A stretch of 64,000 bases of DNA from Paramarasmius palmivorus. Lineage: Eukaryota > Basidiomycota > Agaricomycetes > Agaricales > Marasmiaceae. Positions 11,501 to 21,373 of the stretch are shown here, piece after piece (positions within the stretch are counted from its first letter, which is position 1; each line of letters starts with the position of its first letter). The stretch spans positions 930,001 to 994,000 of the forward strand of contig JAYKXP010000009.1 of the NCBI GenBank assembly GCA_037176845.1, in the 5' to 3' direction. The position numbers and the translations under genes were made by a program. A model generated the notes under the pieces. The model was given only the letters and a program-made list of their open reading frames with translations, did not search any database and was not told the origin of the DNA.

Positions 11501-11914
11501 CGACGCCCTGCAGTGGACATATTAGATCGAACTGAAGGCTATGATGAAAAACATACCAGTTAATCCCTCATGGAATCTGTAGTTCAGAGGTGGGATGGTT
11601 GGATGCTCCGTCTGGTCTTCGCTAGGATGAGCACCATATTCAGGCAGAGGATAATCATAGTCGGCCGATGGATCATCAAGGGGGTTCAGGTCATCATCCG
11701 GCTCAAGGTTTTCACCGCTGTCCGATCGAGCGACACCATCCGAATTGTCAGAGTCTGACATTGCCCAATCTTCGTCTTGGTGCACATTGAGATGATTTTT
11801 TAGCCCTGCAGGCGTACCAAACATCCGGAGGCATCCATGAACAGGGCACGCAATAGTGCGGGCTCTGGGCTTGCGTCGTAGGGAGATCTGGCGGGCTGTT
11901 AGAGTGGCAGGCAT
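8547..11914 (-). CDS. Plavaka-type transposase, intact, 1,002 aa
   Basis: Cut-and-paste DNA transposase family common in Agaricomycetes. Eight exons join without a stop: 11557-11914, 10990-11507, 10729-10933, 10452-10680, 10272-10396, 9936-10228, 9273-9876 and 8547-9223. Seen in order: an N-terminal C2H2 finger (CPVHGCLRMFGTPAGLKNHL), an acidic linker, a Pro run, then core blocks WSPWQNGLEFRTANLLYRR, IDACPNGSVPWEAF, NPDFTGEIETTPYEAY, KTTVSVATGQNDYYPAYIS, VVYSLGPYIGDYPEQVLLAC, DDLDGGGGPC, PDILHQLIKGTFKDHLVTWV, GRGFKQWTGNDSKALMK, FSLPRQHSLSHY, PNGLCSSITESKHI and a C-terminal VNKYADHHAHEIAF. The HQLIKGTFKDH and GRGFKQWTGNDSK blocks are the most conserved. An upstream in-frame ATG at 11950 would add 12 residues. 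It is divergent from the accessory gene at 12142. Confidence 0.93.
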
Positions 11915-12141
11915 GAAGTAGTGGAACAAGATTGGATTATTGAAATTCACTATCGACCTGACAACGACGGGTAAGGAACCATGAGGTTGAAGTGGAAGAA
12001 AGTTCTTACCTGCAAATACATACGACCGGTACCTTGTATCGGACTCGGAGGCCCTCTCAGACCCGCAGCTTCCCAGTTCCTTCTTCCTTTCACCTCTGGC
12101 CCCATACCCCTGCCTTCCAAGCTCATAGCCTTCCGTACCCT

Positions 12142-15020
12142 ATGTCTGCCCCTACAGCAACACCAGCCAAACCATCAACTGCAGGTCGAAAACCTATTCG
12201 ATTGCAAAAGGCCAAAGTCCCGCCAGAACCCGCAGCAACTGACCCTTCTGACCGTATGCAAACTCGTCACTCGAACAAGTCTTCTCACCCAGGCCTTGCG
12301 CACAATGCCTATATCCAGCATCGGCGTCCATCGTCCGAAGTTCAGGCAGAAAAGGAGCGGCGTAGGAAAGAAGCAGAGGATGCTGAGGTGCTTCGCTTGA
12401 AGAACCTTGAGCTTCTAGCGGCCCATGAAGATAACGCTCAACAAAAGCAAAACGAGTATAAGGAAAATTTTGCTAACCCTTCACAGAAACCTCTGTCATT
12501 GCCTAAGCCCAAAGAGCGCGTTCAAGCCCGAGTAACTCCTGTCCCGAAAAAAAAAACAAGTGAGTAAATCATCCTCTTCCAGGCTTTCAAAGACAAGACC
12601 AGCCTTCTAGATGACAATGCAGCTGCGATAGCAACATTGATGAAGAAGATTCAGGAGCTGGAAGAGGGGGCCAATGGTATACTGTATTGTTCGTGTTCCT
12701 CGCAGACCTCTGACCTTCGATAAACAGATTCCAACAGCGGTGAAGACGAAGGAACATCTGAAGTGGAAGTGGAGAGAATTGGTAAGTGTTATTCTTATCA
12801 GATGTTATGGAAACTAACGCACCGTGGGCCAGATTATCTTGATGAAGATGAACCAGCACAGGTTAACAGTGATGCAGGGGATGATGCAGAGAAACCGCAA
12901 GACTATGACGGTGAGGTCGAAGTGGTTGACGTTGAGGTTACAACAACTGCCAGCAATGCTCGGCAACGCAAGCGCCTAACAACTCGTGCTGATGTCAACA
13001 ATGCACGCACGACTTTCCCCACAACTCCCACTGCTAAACCTTCAGCTACTGCAATTCCAACCCCTCCTTTGCAAAGCAAGAAGCGCAAAGGATCGAAAAA
13101 TGCAGCGTAATGTCATATATTTGCTATTGCTATTTATGAACTAACCAGGTTGCGTGCAGGAGCCAACCCGAGTCAAAGAAGTCCAAAACTTCCGGTAAAT
13201 CAACAGGTAGTGCTCCGAAGACAAGCCCTCCAGTGGTCATCGGGGGTTTGAAGAAGAAAAACCACAACAAAGCTACATCCAAGTCAAAACTGGAGGAGGC
13301 CACTGACTCGATGCTTCAAGAGGGGCAGAGTGTCGGATTTGACGATGACCCGCAGATAGCTCAGCAAGAACGACAAGAGGTAGAATCAAAAACTCAGGTA
13401 TGTTATCACCATCTGAAGGAACATCATTCTCACCAGCAACACTAGACCATCGTTAAAATCAAGAAAGAACCCGTGGTGTTGCCTACAGGAAAAGCAGCAC
13501 GAGCACCTGGCGAAAGGAAGTTTACCAGCAAACACCTCCCGGATTTCATCATCAAGAACGGCGGTGATCGCAAGACCTTCACACCTCTTTGCAAAGAGGC
13601 TCTTGGTTTTGTCCATTCATGGTCAGTTCTTGACCAGACCCTGATTCAAGGTATCGTGGACCGTGGATGGGGCCCCAACTTGGTGGTTGTTGCTGCAACG
13701 GGTAAAGACGCGGTTTCATCTATCGTGAGTGAGCTTGACGTCAAATTTGCTTATGCTTACAAGTCAACAGGCCAACGGAAAAGGGTCCGACATGCGCCAT
13801 GAAGTCGCGACAGGTGCAATCAACATTGTCACTGCATTCATTAAGGAGCACTGGTCGGCGTCTCCACCACCACTTGACCCTGACGAAGAGATAGACTGGG
13901 TATTTCGTAACACAGTAGACGTCGCAATGTGGGCTTCATGGCAAACACGCAAGTTCTCTGTGGAAAATGGACCACAGTTGTCATCATTCCTGTTTGCATA
14001 TTTTGTGGCGAATGAGGATACAGGAAAGGTTCTTGAACGAAAGGTATGTTGTTTTATCTCTGTGATATCGATTCTGATGCACTACGACAGGGAATGTTCG
14101 AGAACGAGTTACTCCTTCGTGTGCTGGCAATCTACTACACTCACGTCGATTCAATCCCATCAAACATCAAGCGGCTTGACGGCTATCCCTTCGGTATTCT
14201 GGAGCTTGCTATACAAGCAGTTAAGTCGTCTCCTAGCTGCAATGATAATCTTAGCTGAAAATAGGTGATACATAGTTGGAAAGGGCGCTCACCTTTTACC
14301 ATTCTGGGGAGCTCGTTATTCCTCCGAAGGAAGACGGCGGTGAGTTCTCTTACAGCCGCTGGGGTGGGCTCCCTGCTCCAGACAGCAAAGGCAGGCCTAA
14401 GCTCAAGGCCAACGAGTTTCACAAGACGATTCAAAGCCTGCCAGCTGCCAAATGGGAGAGTATCATTGCGGGTGCTCGTCGGTACGTCAGGACCAAACGC
14501 GGGAAGGAGAAGAAGTCCAGCAAGAAGGAAAGGGATGATGGAAACAAGTCGGGTGAGGAATCGGACGATGGTGTTATGATGTCGGATCCGTACGTGCAAA
14601 GTCCCACCCTGTTTCTCACTCTTGCTAACCATCCCGTTTAGACCTGAGCCTCTTGTCGATCCCGTTCCCGTGAGTACTAATGACGAGATAATTGAGATCA
14701 GGTTTGTGATCAAGCTTCCAGTCGCGTCTTTCTTAACCGTTTCCACTACAGCTCCGAGTCCATTATGGACGTTGAGGACGTCAACAGTACTGAGAAGACC
14801 CTGGAAAGGTTGGTGTTCCGACGGTGCCAGCATGTGTCAAGTCTTGTTAACACTTGCGTATAGCTCGGAATTCGACATCGGGACTGGCTTGGACATTGAA
14901 CAAGATACTGCGATGGAAGACAGCGATGGTGATGAATCAGGAAATGAAGAGGGTGCTAGTGAGGATGACGAAGCCGGCATTGACAACGTCGTGTCGGGAG
15001 AAGCTCCAGGTGACGAATGA
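12142..15020 (+). CDS. Plavaka-associated accessory protein (long, disordered; unknown function)
   Basis: A many-exon gene starting MSAPTATPAKPSTAGRKPIR. It encodes a basic, low-complexity N-terminus with RMQTRHSNKS and a long charged helix, acidic linkers, then a conserved centre: LPTGKAARAPGERKFTSKHL, TLIQGIVDRGWGPNLVVVAA, WASWQTRKFSVENGPQLSSF, LLRVLAIYYTHVDSIPSNIK, RALTFYHSGELVIPPKEDGG and FHKTIQSLPAAKWESIIAGA. It ends in an acidic tail with stop at 15018-15020. Proteins with the same PTGKAARAPGERKF block are frequent uncharacterised neighbours of such transposases in mushroom genomes (recollection, not searched). Around 12547-12582 a run of ten A and a would-be 23-nt intron make the join doubtful: nine A would keep the frame, and a weaker acceptor at 12592 is the alternative. 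Its place inside the TIRs and its divergence from the transposase suggest a role in the element's life cycle. Confidence 0.75.
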
Positions 15021-15230
15021 GGGTGAATGCGCTGGCAGGCACCCGAGGTAGGCGGGCGGTTCTTAGGTGTACCCAAAAAAGACGTTTCATTAGTCTCAGC
15101 AAAAGTAAATATATTCAAGGAAAAGAACTTGAAACTAAGACTGACAACGCTGACGAGAAAGCTACAAATACTTTCAAAGCAAAACATATCTTTTTTTCCT
15201 GACAAAGTACTTATTTCCTTTTTCAGTAAC

Positions 15231-15258
15231 AAAAGCAAAGTCGACCGTTTTGCTGATG
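15231..15258 (-). repeat. Right terminal inverted repeat of the Plavaka-type element
   Basis: The reverse complement of 6517-6544 with two mismatches. It is followed by TG at 15259-15260. Confidence 0.92.
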
Positions 15259-15260
15259 TG
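15259..15260. repeat. Right 2-bp target-site duplication (TG)
   Basis: It matches the TG at 6515-6516 and lies in the F-box intron whose donor is at 15293-15298. Confidence 0.6.
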
Positions 15261-15298
15261 TAAGCAGCAGGAGATCCATTAACATTCGTTATACTCAC

Positions 15299-15876
15299 TC
15301 GGTCACGAGGCAAGATATACACGTCCGTTTCTGGATGTTGATTATACATTTGCCACCATATCCTCCACAGATCTAAAAGAAAGTAAGCACCTTCTTATCA
15401 TCATGATAATCAGGCTCTCATTACCTCGCATGTCAATCTGTCTAGCAAAAGCTGTGCCCATCGTGATTCAGAGATGCCTTCCATTGGAGCAGGGGCGTCT
15501 TCGTGGTGGTGCAGTCGAGCGGTTCGCCATACGAAGCTTACAGACGGATCCAAGAGTATTGAGTGAATACGGGTATTGACGTCAATGAGGGATAATAGGT
15601 CTTTTGGATGGAGATGACTGAAGATCTATAGGCTGGATTTAGAGATCATTGCCTCCTGAATCAAGTTGAATGTGGCTGCAGGACGCTCACCTCGTAGCCA
15701 ATGTCTTCCGGTAACTCAAACAACGGGAAAACCTTTACATGTCGTGACTTTGCTACAGCGGCCTTGGAACGAGGGCGTCGATCTTTGGAAGTAGTAATAC
15801 GAGTGCCTATGCATCCGGGTGTTCAACAAGTCCTCTTTTGAACGGAATGAGAACGAGACTTACGCTGTTTAGTCAT
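15299..15876 (-). pseudogene. F-box/zinc-finger family gene, 5' half (F-box and zinc-knuckle exons)
   Basis: 5' part of the gene continued at 4760-6499. The start at 15876 gives the tiny first exon MTKQ used by all family members here. Next come a basic segment (KDRRPRSKAAVAKSR), an F-box (FELPEDIGYE then IFSHLHPKDLLSLIDVNTRI) and the block HHEDAPAPMEGISESRWAQL. The zinc-knuckle exon (15299-15372) keeps CE-ICGG, then C, then QKRTCISC. This half has no visible lesion and ends in a good GTGAGT donor. Splicing would have to remove an intron of about 8.8 kb to join it to the next exon at 6499. Because the downstream half is frameshifted, I label the whole gene a pseudogene. Confidence 0.8.
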
Positions 15877-16051
15877 TGCGGCTGGCTGCAATGTATACTG
15901 TGTAGCGACTTGGAGGGATGTAAAGAGGATGGATGCAAGAACGTGAACCGAATATCACAAATACTGGGCAACGTGTGACATTCATTTACTTGATGAGATG
16001 TGCTTTACGGTCCGGTATACCGAAATACGGCATTCGAAACAAGAAGTACAA

Positions 16052-16206
16052 CACCTAAGGTTCCCACCCCATCAAACAAATTAGTTGGCACGTCAGGCCC
16101 ATCTAATCCAACAACTTTGTGCTTTTGCCCGTGTTTTCTTCATCCGCGGGTAAAATCCGCGGGCAGGGCAGACCTAGAAAGCTCTAAGGTCCGCCTTGCC
16201 CGCGAC
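16052..16206 (+). repeat. Left terminal inverted repeat (~155 bp) of the 2.8-kb element
   Basis: Begins CACCTAAGGTTCC and contains GTGCTTTTGCCCG and the CCGCGGG palindrome. Its inner edge is approximate. Confidence 0.88.
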
Positions 16207-17021
16207 TTCTTTTGGCGCTTCTCAAGACTCAGATTCATCATCATTCATCGTCACCCGATATTTAGTATCCACACGAAGTTCACTCCTGTATTTAATGCAT
16301 ATTTTTTCCGATTCTCTAATGCGGACAAAGGAATCTCAGTCTGAATTTGGTCTGCATGGACCGCGAAATTTTTGAAAGCCGTGAAAGCGAGTCCGACCGA
16401 ACGGTGATCGGTGGGAATCCAACATGCGTTACCAAGGTAACTACAGTTGAAATTTTCACTCATGTTCTCTTCGCCCTTACCATGACCAGTTGCTAGTGGT
16501 ACGTCCTGCAGTTTCTGTCTTCTCTCCATCCACTCTCCCATCTATATGTTCGATAACGCAGTCTGCACTGTACCCGAAGCCCGGGAATAGTAGAGCAATC
16601 GTCTCTTGTCTTTACGTTTTGTAATTTCATCTCATCAGACCTGTTTCAGCTGATATTTCCGGTTTACGCAGGATTGCGAAAGGTCCAGCGAAAGGTCCAG
16701 GACCGTTGGCGTCATTGGTAGTCGGTCAAAGCAGCGCCACTAACATGCAACAGCGGAACCTCGAGAAAATCAGTCATTGCTTCTGCTATACAGAACGTCA
16801 TCAACTTTTGATGTGCGGCAGCAGCAGATCAGCTTGGTCGGACAGGTCATGGCCGCTCTAGGTCCGCTCATCAGGTATTCGTAGTAGCTTGAATGAAATA
16901 ATTGTGAGTATCGTCCGTTTAAAGGGCTGTATCTAATCAGTATCATTGGATCTTGGTCTTTGGCAGGTTCGCTCTACTGATTGTCGATTGAGACGTCCCA
17001 ACATCAGGAGTCAGGTTCAAC

Positions 17022-17319
17022 ATGAATTCGGAAGACTTCCGCTCTGTGTCGTCATTCACTCCAATGCAGCGCAATGACAGCCATTTAGAGGGGGGGCATT
17101 CGAAGCGTTCCGGGACTACTGTAAGCCTAAGTCTTTACGTGTATCTCTGCACTGTGTCGAGGTACTAACTTGCAGCTTAAAGAGGAACCGGAACCACCTT
17201 TCTTTTCCCTGGGTTTCGTTGAATGCGGTTACCGGTATCGAAGTTCGAATGGACTCGGAGATCGTTTATCCGTCATTTATGCTGCAAGAGAGCTCGTAAG
17301 GGGGAGAATGTGTAACTAG
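17022..17319 (+). CDS. Small putative protein (80 aa) inside the 2.8-kb element
   Basis: Two exons with matching phase: 17022-17120 (MNSEDFRSVSSFTPMQRNDS onward) and 17176-17319 (LKEEPEPPFFSLGFVECGYR onward), separated by a 55-nt GTAAGC...CAG intron. No family resemblance. The typical intron is the only argument that it is real. A GTAAGG in exon 2 could be a further donor, so the end may be wrong. Confidence 0.35.
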
Positions 17320-18701
17320 AGACTACATAATCAATAATGTTTCATGTGCAAGGCGCCGTCTTGAAGGGACCTATATTAGTATAGCTGTGGTAGCGTATTT
17401 CATCCTTAAATATATCATGTCTATCCTGGGAAATATGTCGCAATTGAATGAAGAACCATGCTGGCAAATGTATCCATGTATCTGCTCACTGTAAGTGGCG
17501 AGTTCCTCACCATGATCACTGAATCAACTACAAGTGTATGTAGTTGTGAGTAGATTGAATGTTGTTCAAGTTGGTCTGGTCACTTATGACCTCCCGGAAA
17601 TACCTCATGTGGCCTATAATCAAAGCAAACAACTAATACATGCGTTTAATGACCGTCTCATAGTTCCACACATGAAAATAGCACCTATGGTTGAGAAATA
17701 CTGTCAAAATCTTTGATTGGTGGTGAGTTTCTCACCATTTACAGTGTAAATCATGACTGCTGCACGTTCAGGTGAACGGATGGCTTTCAAATTCAGAAAG
17801 CTAATTTATGATGCAATTATCTATCTTGACAGCCCTCTATACCACGCCCTGCCTACATTTCGTGCGTACTCAAGCGTAAATTAATTGTGAGCGTCAAGCG
17901 GGCGCTTCCTTTCATTATTGTCGGCGAAATGTCCATTTATGGAATAATTGTTAGCCGACACTGTCTCCTGCGTTTCTCTCAATGCACATTACCACTATCC
18001 AAATGACACCGAGCCCAACAAACTAGATATGCGACAACCTTCAGTTTCCAATGCATGGAAAACCTGACAGTGCTTTGAGTTGAAAGAAGCTCATCTCGGA
18101 AGGAAGCCGAGACAATGAAGAAAGTCATTTCTGTTGAAGAGTTGGTAGTACATAGACATGGCACTCTATATTCTCACTCTCTTTATTAGATATCGCTCAC
18201 ATCACCATAGATTAACGATAGTGAAAGATCAATGACATTCGATAATTTGATGGTTTCAGGGGTCACGGTGCATGGTGAATTTTGACGATGCCGAGCTTAC
18301 AGGTCTTTTTGGTGTTGATTCAGTCCTTAGTTTCACCCGATAGCCTCTGATGATAGCCTTCCCAGGCCTTCCCTCGAACTAAGACTGTATGCCCTCACAT
18401 CCACATCCGGTGCTGTATCGGTCGGTTGCGATCAACGGGAGCAAAACGTCGGGCTCCGCGAAGCAGAGTAAGAAATGATGGACATTGTTGTTAGCCGAAC
18501 ATCGGGCGACCCGGAATCAAAAAGAACATAGCTCCTGGGTTTGTCTTCAGTCTGGCTGTTCTTGCCCTGCTGTTTATCTAGTTGAGAATTAAAGAAGAAA
18601 AATATGCATTCGCTCTGGACACCTTGAGACCGTCTAAGAACATTAATGGTGCCCCTGGAAGTACTTGATAATAATATAAGATGTGTTGTGAAGAAAAATA
18701 A

Positions 18702-18856
18702 GCCGTAGGCAAGGTAGACTTAGAGGCCATCTGGGTTCGCCCTGCCCGCGGATGTTACCCGCGGATGAAAGAAATGCGGGCAAAAGCACAAAGTTGTTGG
18801 ATCAGCTGGCCCTGACGCGCCAACTAATTTGTTTGATGGGGTGGGAACCTTAGGTG
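18702..18856 (-). repeat. Right terminal inverted repeat (~155 bp) of the 2.8-kb element
   Basis: The reverse complement of 16052-16206. It is followed directly by the duplicated AGTACAA at 18857-18863. Confidence 0.88.
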
Positions 18857-18863
18857 AGTACAA

Positions 18864-21199
18864 AATCAGTGAAAGTGAGAGTGCTGACACTGCTGAGATA
18901 CAAGAAACATGGAGTGACAACAAGTCGCATCGCTAGTAGTGCAAACTTGAAGATCTGAATAATAGAGGTCTGTGTAGCTTGATAGAGGGGGATGACGTCC
19001 GCCTCTACTATTCTGGTTATACAGAAACACGTGTGATGAACCATTCAGACGCTGCGCATGCCAAGGGATCGATATTAGTTTACGTGGCTGTACTGTTTCT
19101 AGAGGTGCTATAGAAACAAGTCGTTGGCATAAACCGCATGGGCAGAAATGAGACATACCCGTTATCAAAAGCGCTGGATCCCACTATTGAGGCTATTTCA
19201 TGAAGCAGAGCTCCAGTTTATATTCCTCTTTCCTATTGTTATCGTACGTTCAGAGATGTCTACCTGGCCAAAGGGTAATCTATCGTAGTGGCAAATTAAC
19301 GGCGATTCGGAACCAAACTGAGGATGTAAAGGATATTGGTAGTAGTTGGGGCAATACATGACTTGCATAAGCGATCACCGCAGATCCTATATCGAAAGAG
19401 AATCAGTGGATGTACCGGCAACGAAAGATGACTGCATATCAATGACCGACATACCATAAATATTGGCTAAAATTATACAAGAAGCTCGCCAGAAGCCGAG
19501 TCTGTCTTCTTCGCGTCCTCGAATCCTAAACCGCTGTGAGGGAAAGCGACAGGTCTGGCGCAGGCTGCTAAACTTCGTTTACAAGAAATGGCCCTGGGAT
19601 CGTCCGCATTTCTTCGGTTGGCTCCACTGCTACTTCGGAGAAGAATGGGACTTATCCAGCTGTTCCCCATCGCCGATTCTTCTCTTCCCCGTGGTTCAGT
19701 TGTAACCAGTCAAACCGGCTCTCATTAAGTAAACCAATCGACGAGCTTCGCTGACTGAACTATCAATGGGAGCACCAGCTCCCAGACGTAGAGGCGACCC
19801 ATTGAGGTAACTCGTGCAGTGAAAATTGAGACTCGAATCGAGGCTAAGGGCGGTTGGCCTGAGAAAACCAAGAATGATGTCGCCCAGGTCAAAATGGCGG
19901 GCAAAGCAGCGACCACTGAACGAACCATTATGAAATTCGAAATCTGGGATGAGATATAGGTTATGTCTCTTTGAGTCGGACCTGAAAGCGAGCAAGGAGC
20001 CACAGGGAGAGCTGCGAGTGCCAACTCATATCCTCGACACCTTATGTAACGGGATTATGGGCTGCGCAGAGGGTAACAAAGATGCGTTAATTACGAACTG
20101 GACTGAACGATCGGTGAAGTAATGGATACAGCATTGATACAGGAGCCTGTTGAGCTTTGGCGCCAGATATGTTTTGGGGACGTGTCGGAAAAGACATTGA
20201 CCCGCCATCGGTCGAAGTCATTCGCCGGCGTAGCTGACCGCCCAACATTCTCTATACTCATTGGTAATGAGCAGAGGAGGATGGCGATTCTGCGTATCCA
20301 GCCGATGCTGGATTGTAGAAGGGATATGTCGCAGGCTGGCTTGGAATCCGGATGAACAATAGCGATGTTGGTCGGAGTGGAATGTAAATCGGTAACACAA
20401 TTATTCGAACCAGAAGCCAAGAGAAGGGGTATGGCCGGAAGATTTAGTCGAACGGAATCCGCAACCTAGGCCTCATCGCTCTGTATCGACAAGGGCTAGA
20501 CTTGCCACGGAAATTCGCTTTGCTTCAGGAAAGGAGCGGTAATGGGTATTTGTAAGTGCGTAAGAGCCTGGATGTTTAAGGAATAGCGTAAAGTTGACTC
20601 CATGGATAAGAAGATGAAGATGTATGCAATTGAGGAACCGTTCTATCTTGAGCTATGTTCAGACTTGCTCCATGCGGGTTCTCGTATCTTTGGGAGGTCC
20701 TTCCTTGGATTCATAGACGTTAGAGCTCAGCCAAAATCAGCAACGCAGTGTTGATGAATGACTCACATTGGTTCTTTCTACTGTAGATTCTCCGTGACTT
20801 TCCTTCACATCCTTGCTCCAACACTTTTCTTCGCGGATTAACTGATCAATGCCTCAGCTCAGGGCTCATTTGTATTCCCGCGCTTCCTGACTGTAAATCA
20901 GACCAACCACAGAAAACGGAATAGGGCTGAAGACATACAAAATCCGATATTAAAGGGGAAAAATTTGACGTCGAGTGCTCCTTCCCTCCAGCAATACACC
21001 AAGCTTTCCGAGAACTATGTCAGCGAAGTAATCATGACCTATACCATCCTGGTCAGAAATCAAAGCGTTACATATCGTTCAGTGTCGGAGACTGACAGGA
21101 GCGGTATTCTTCGACATATCACATTTTGAAAGAGTTTGTCAGAAGAGTCAAGACTGGAAGACGAGGGAAAGGTGGTGATGGCATACCATCAAGAGAGAT
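18864..21199. other. Stretch without a confident gene
   Basis: Several minus-strand ORFs of 60-110 codons (for example 19473-19670, 19696-20024 and 20026-20420) overlap in different frames. None shows a family motif or a consistent splice chain. It may hold a decayed gene on the minus strand; I see nothing I can name. Confidence 0.4.
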
Positions 21200-21255
21200 C
21201 ATCGTGGGAAACGACGAGTAAAGCCTCTAGTCATCGTCATGCGCGATGACGATAG
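21200..21255 (+). repeat. Dispersed ~55-bp repeat, copy 1
   Basis: Begins CATCGTGGGAAACG and ends around GATGACGATAG. It resembles 30028-30085 along its length (roughly three bases in four). A third, shortened copy is at 25707. It lies about 120 bp beyond the GMC stop codon. Confidence 0.55.
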
Positions 21256-21373
21256 CTTCATTTATCAAAAGAAACGAATTTTCCAAAGGTGGTTGAATTA
21301 CATGAACTATACGAATTATAGAATTATCCATTATGTAGTCGAACAACAAAGCCTCGGGTTGCGACTTTATCTC

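Larger units (their letters stand above)
6517..15258. mobile_element. Plavaka-type DNA transposon, 8,742 bp, apparently complete
   Basis: Seen: 28-bp terminal inverted repeats (26 of 28 identical) beginning CATCAGCAAAACGGTCG, flanked by TG on both sides. The interior carries an uninterrupted eight-exon Plavaka-type transposase (8547-11914, -), a long accessory gene (12142-15020, +) and two small coiled-coil genes (6769-7461, - and 7987-8502, +). It sits in an intron of the F-box gene split into 15299-15876 and 4760-6499: joining the flanks with one TG regenerates an intron of 55 nt with GTGAG and TTTCAG ends. The intact transposase and near-identical TIRs suggest a fairly recent, possibly autonomous copy. 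That the transposase belongs to Plavaka is family knowledge; that the other three genes help transposition is inference from their lying between the TIRs. Confidence 0.9.
16052..18856. mobile_element. Non-autonomous DNA transposon with long inverted repeats, 2,805 bp
   Basis: The two ends are inverted copies of about 155 bp (16052-16206 and 18702-18856) starting CACCTAAGGTTCCCACCCC; the outer ~35 bases are identical and the rest differs at roughly one base in ten. The 7-bp direct repeat AGTACAA lies immediately outside both ends (16045-16051 and 18857-18863), a clear target-site duplication. Each repeat contains a GC-rich palindrome built from CCGCGGGTAA and CCGCGGGC. No transposase domain is visible inside, only one small two-exon ORF. 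The superfamily is unassigned: 7-bp duplications do not point cleanly to hAT (8 bp) or to Plavaka. Confidence 0.88.

Noticed and set aside
14183..14833. 216-codon minus-strand ORF opposite the accessory gene
   Set aside because: Antisense to conserved coding exons, no family motif, and it spans the introns of the plus-strand gene.
16045..18864. 8-bp duplication that would make the 2.8-kb element a hAT transposon
   Set aside because: Only AGTACAA (7 bp) is identical and adjacent on both sides; the eighth base differs whichever way the ends are set.
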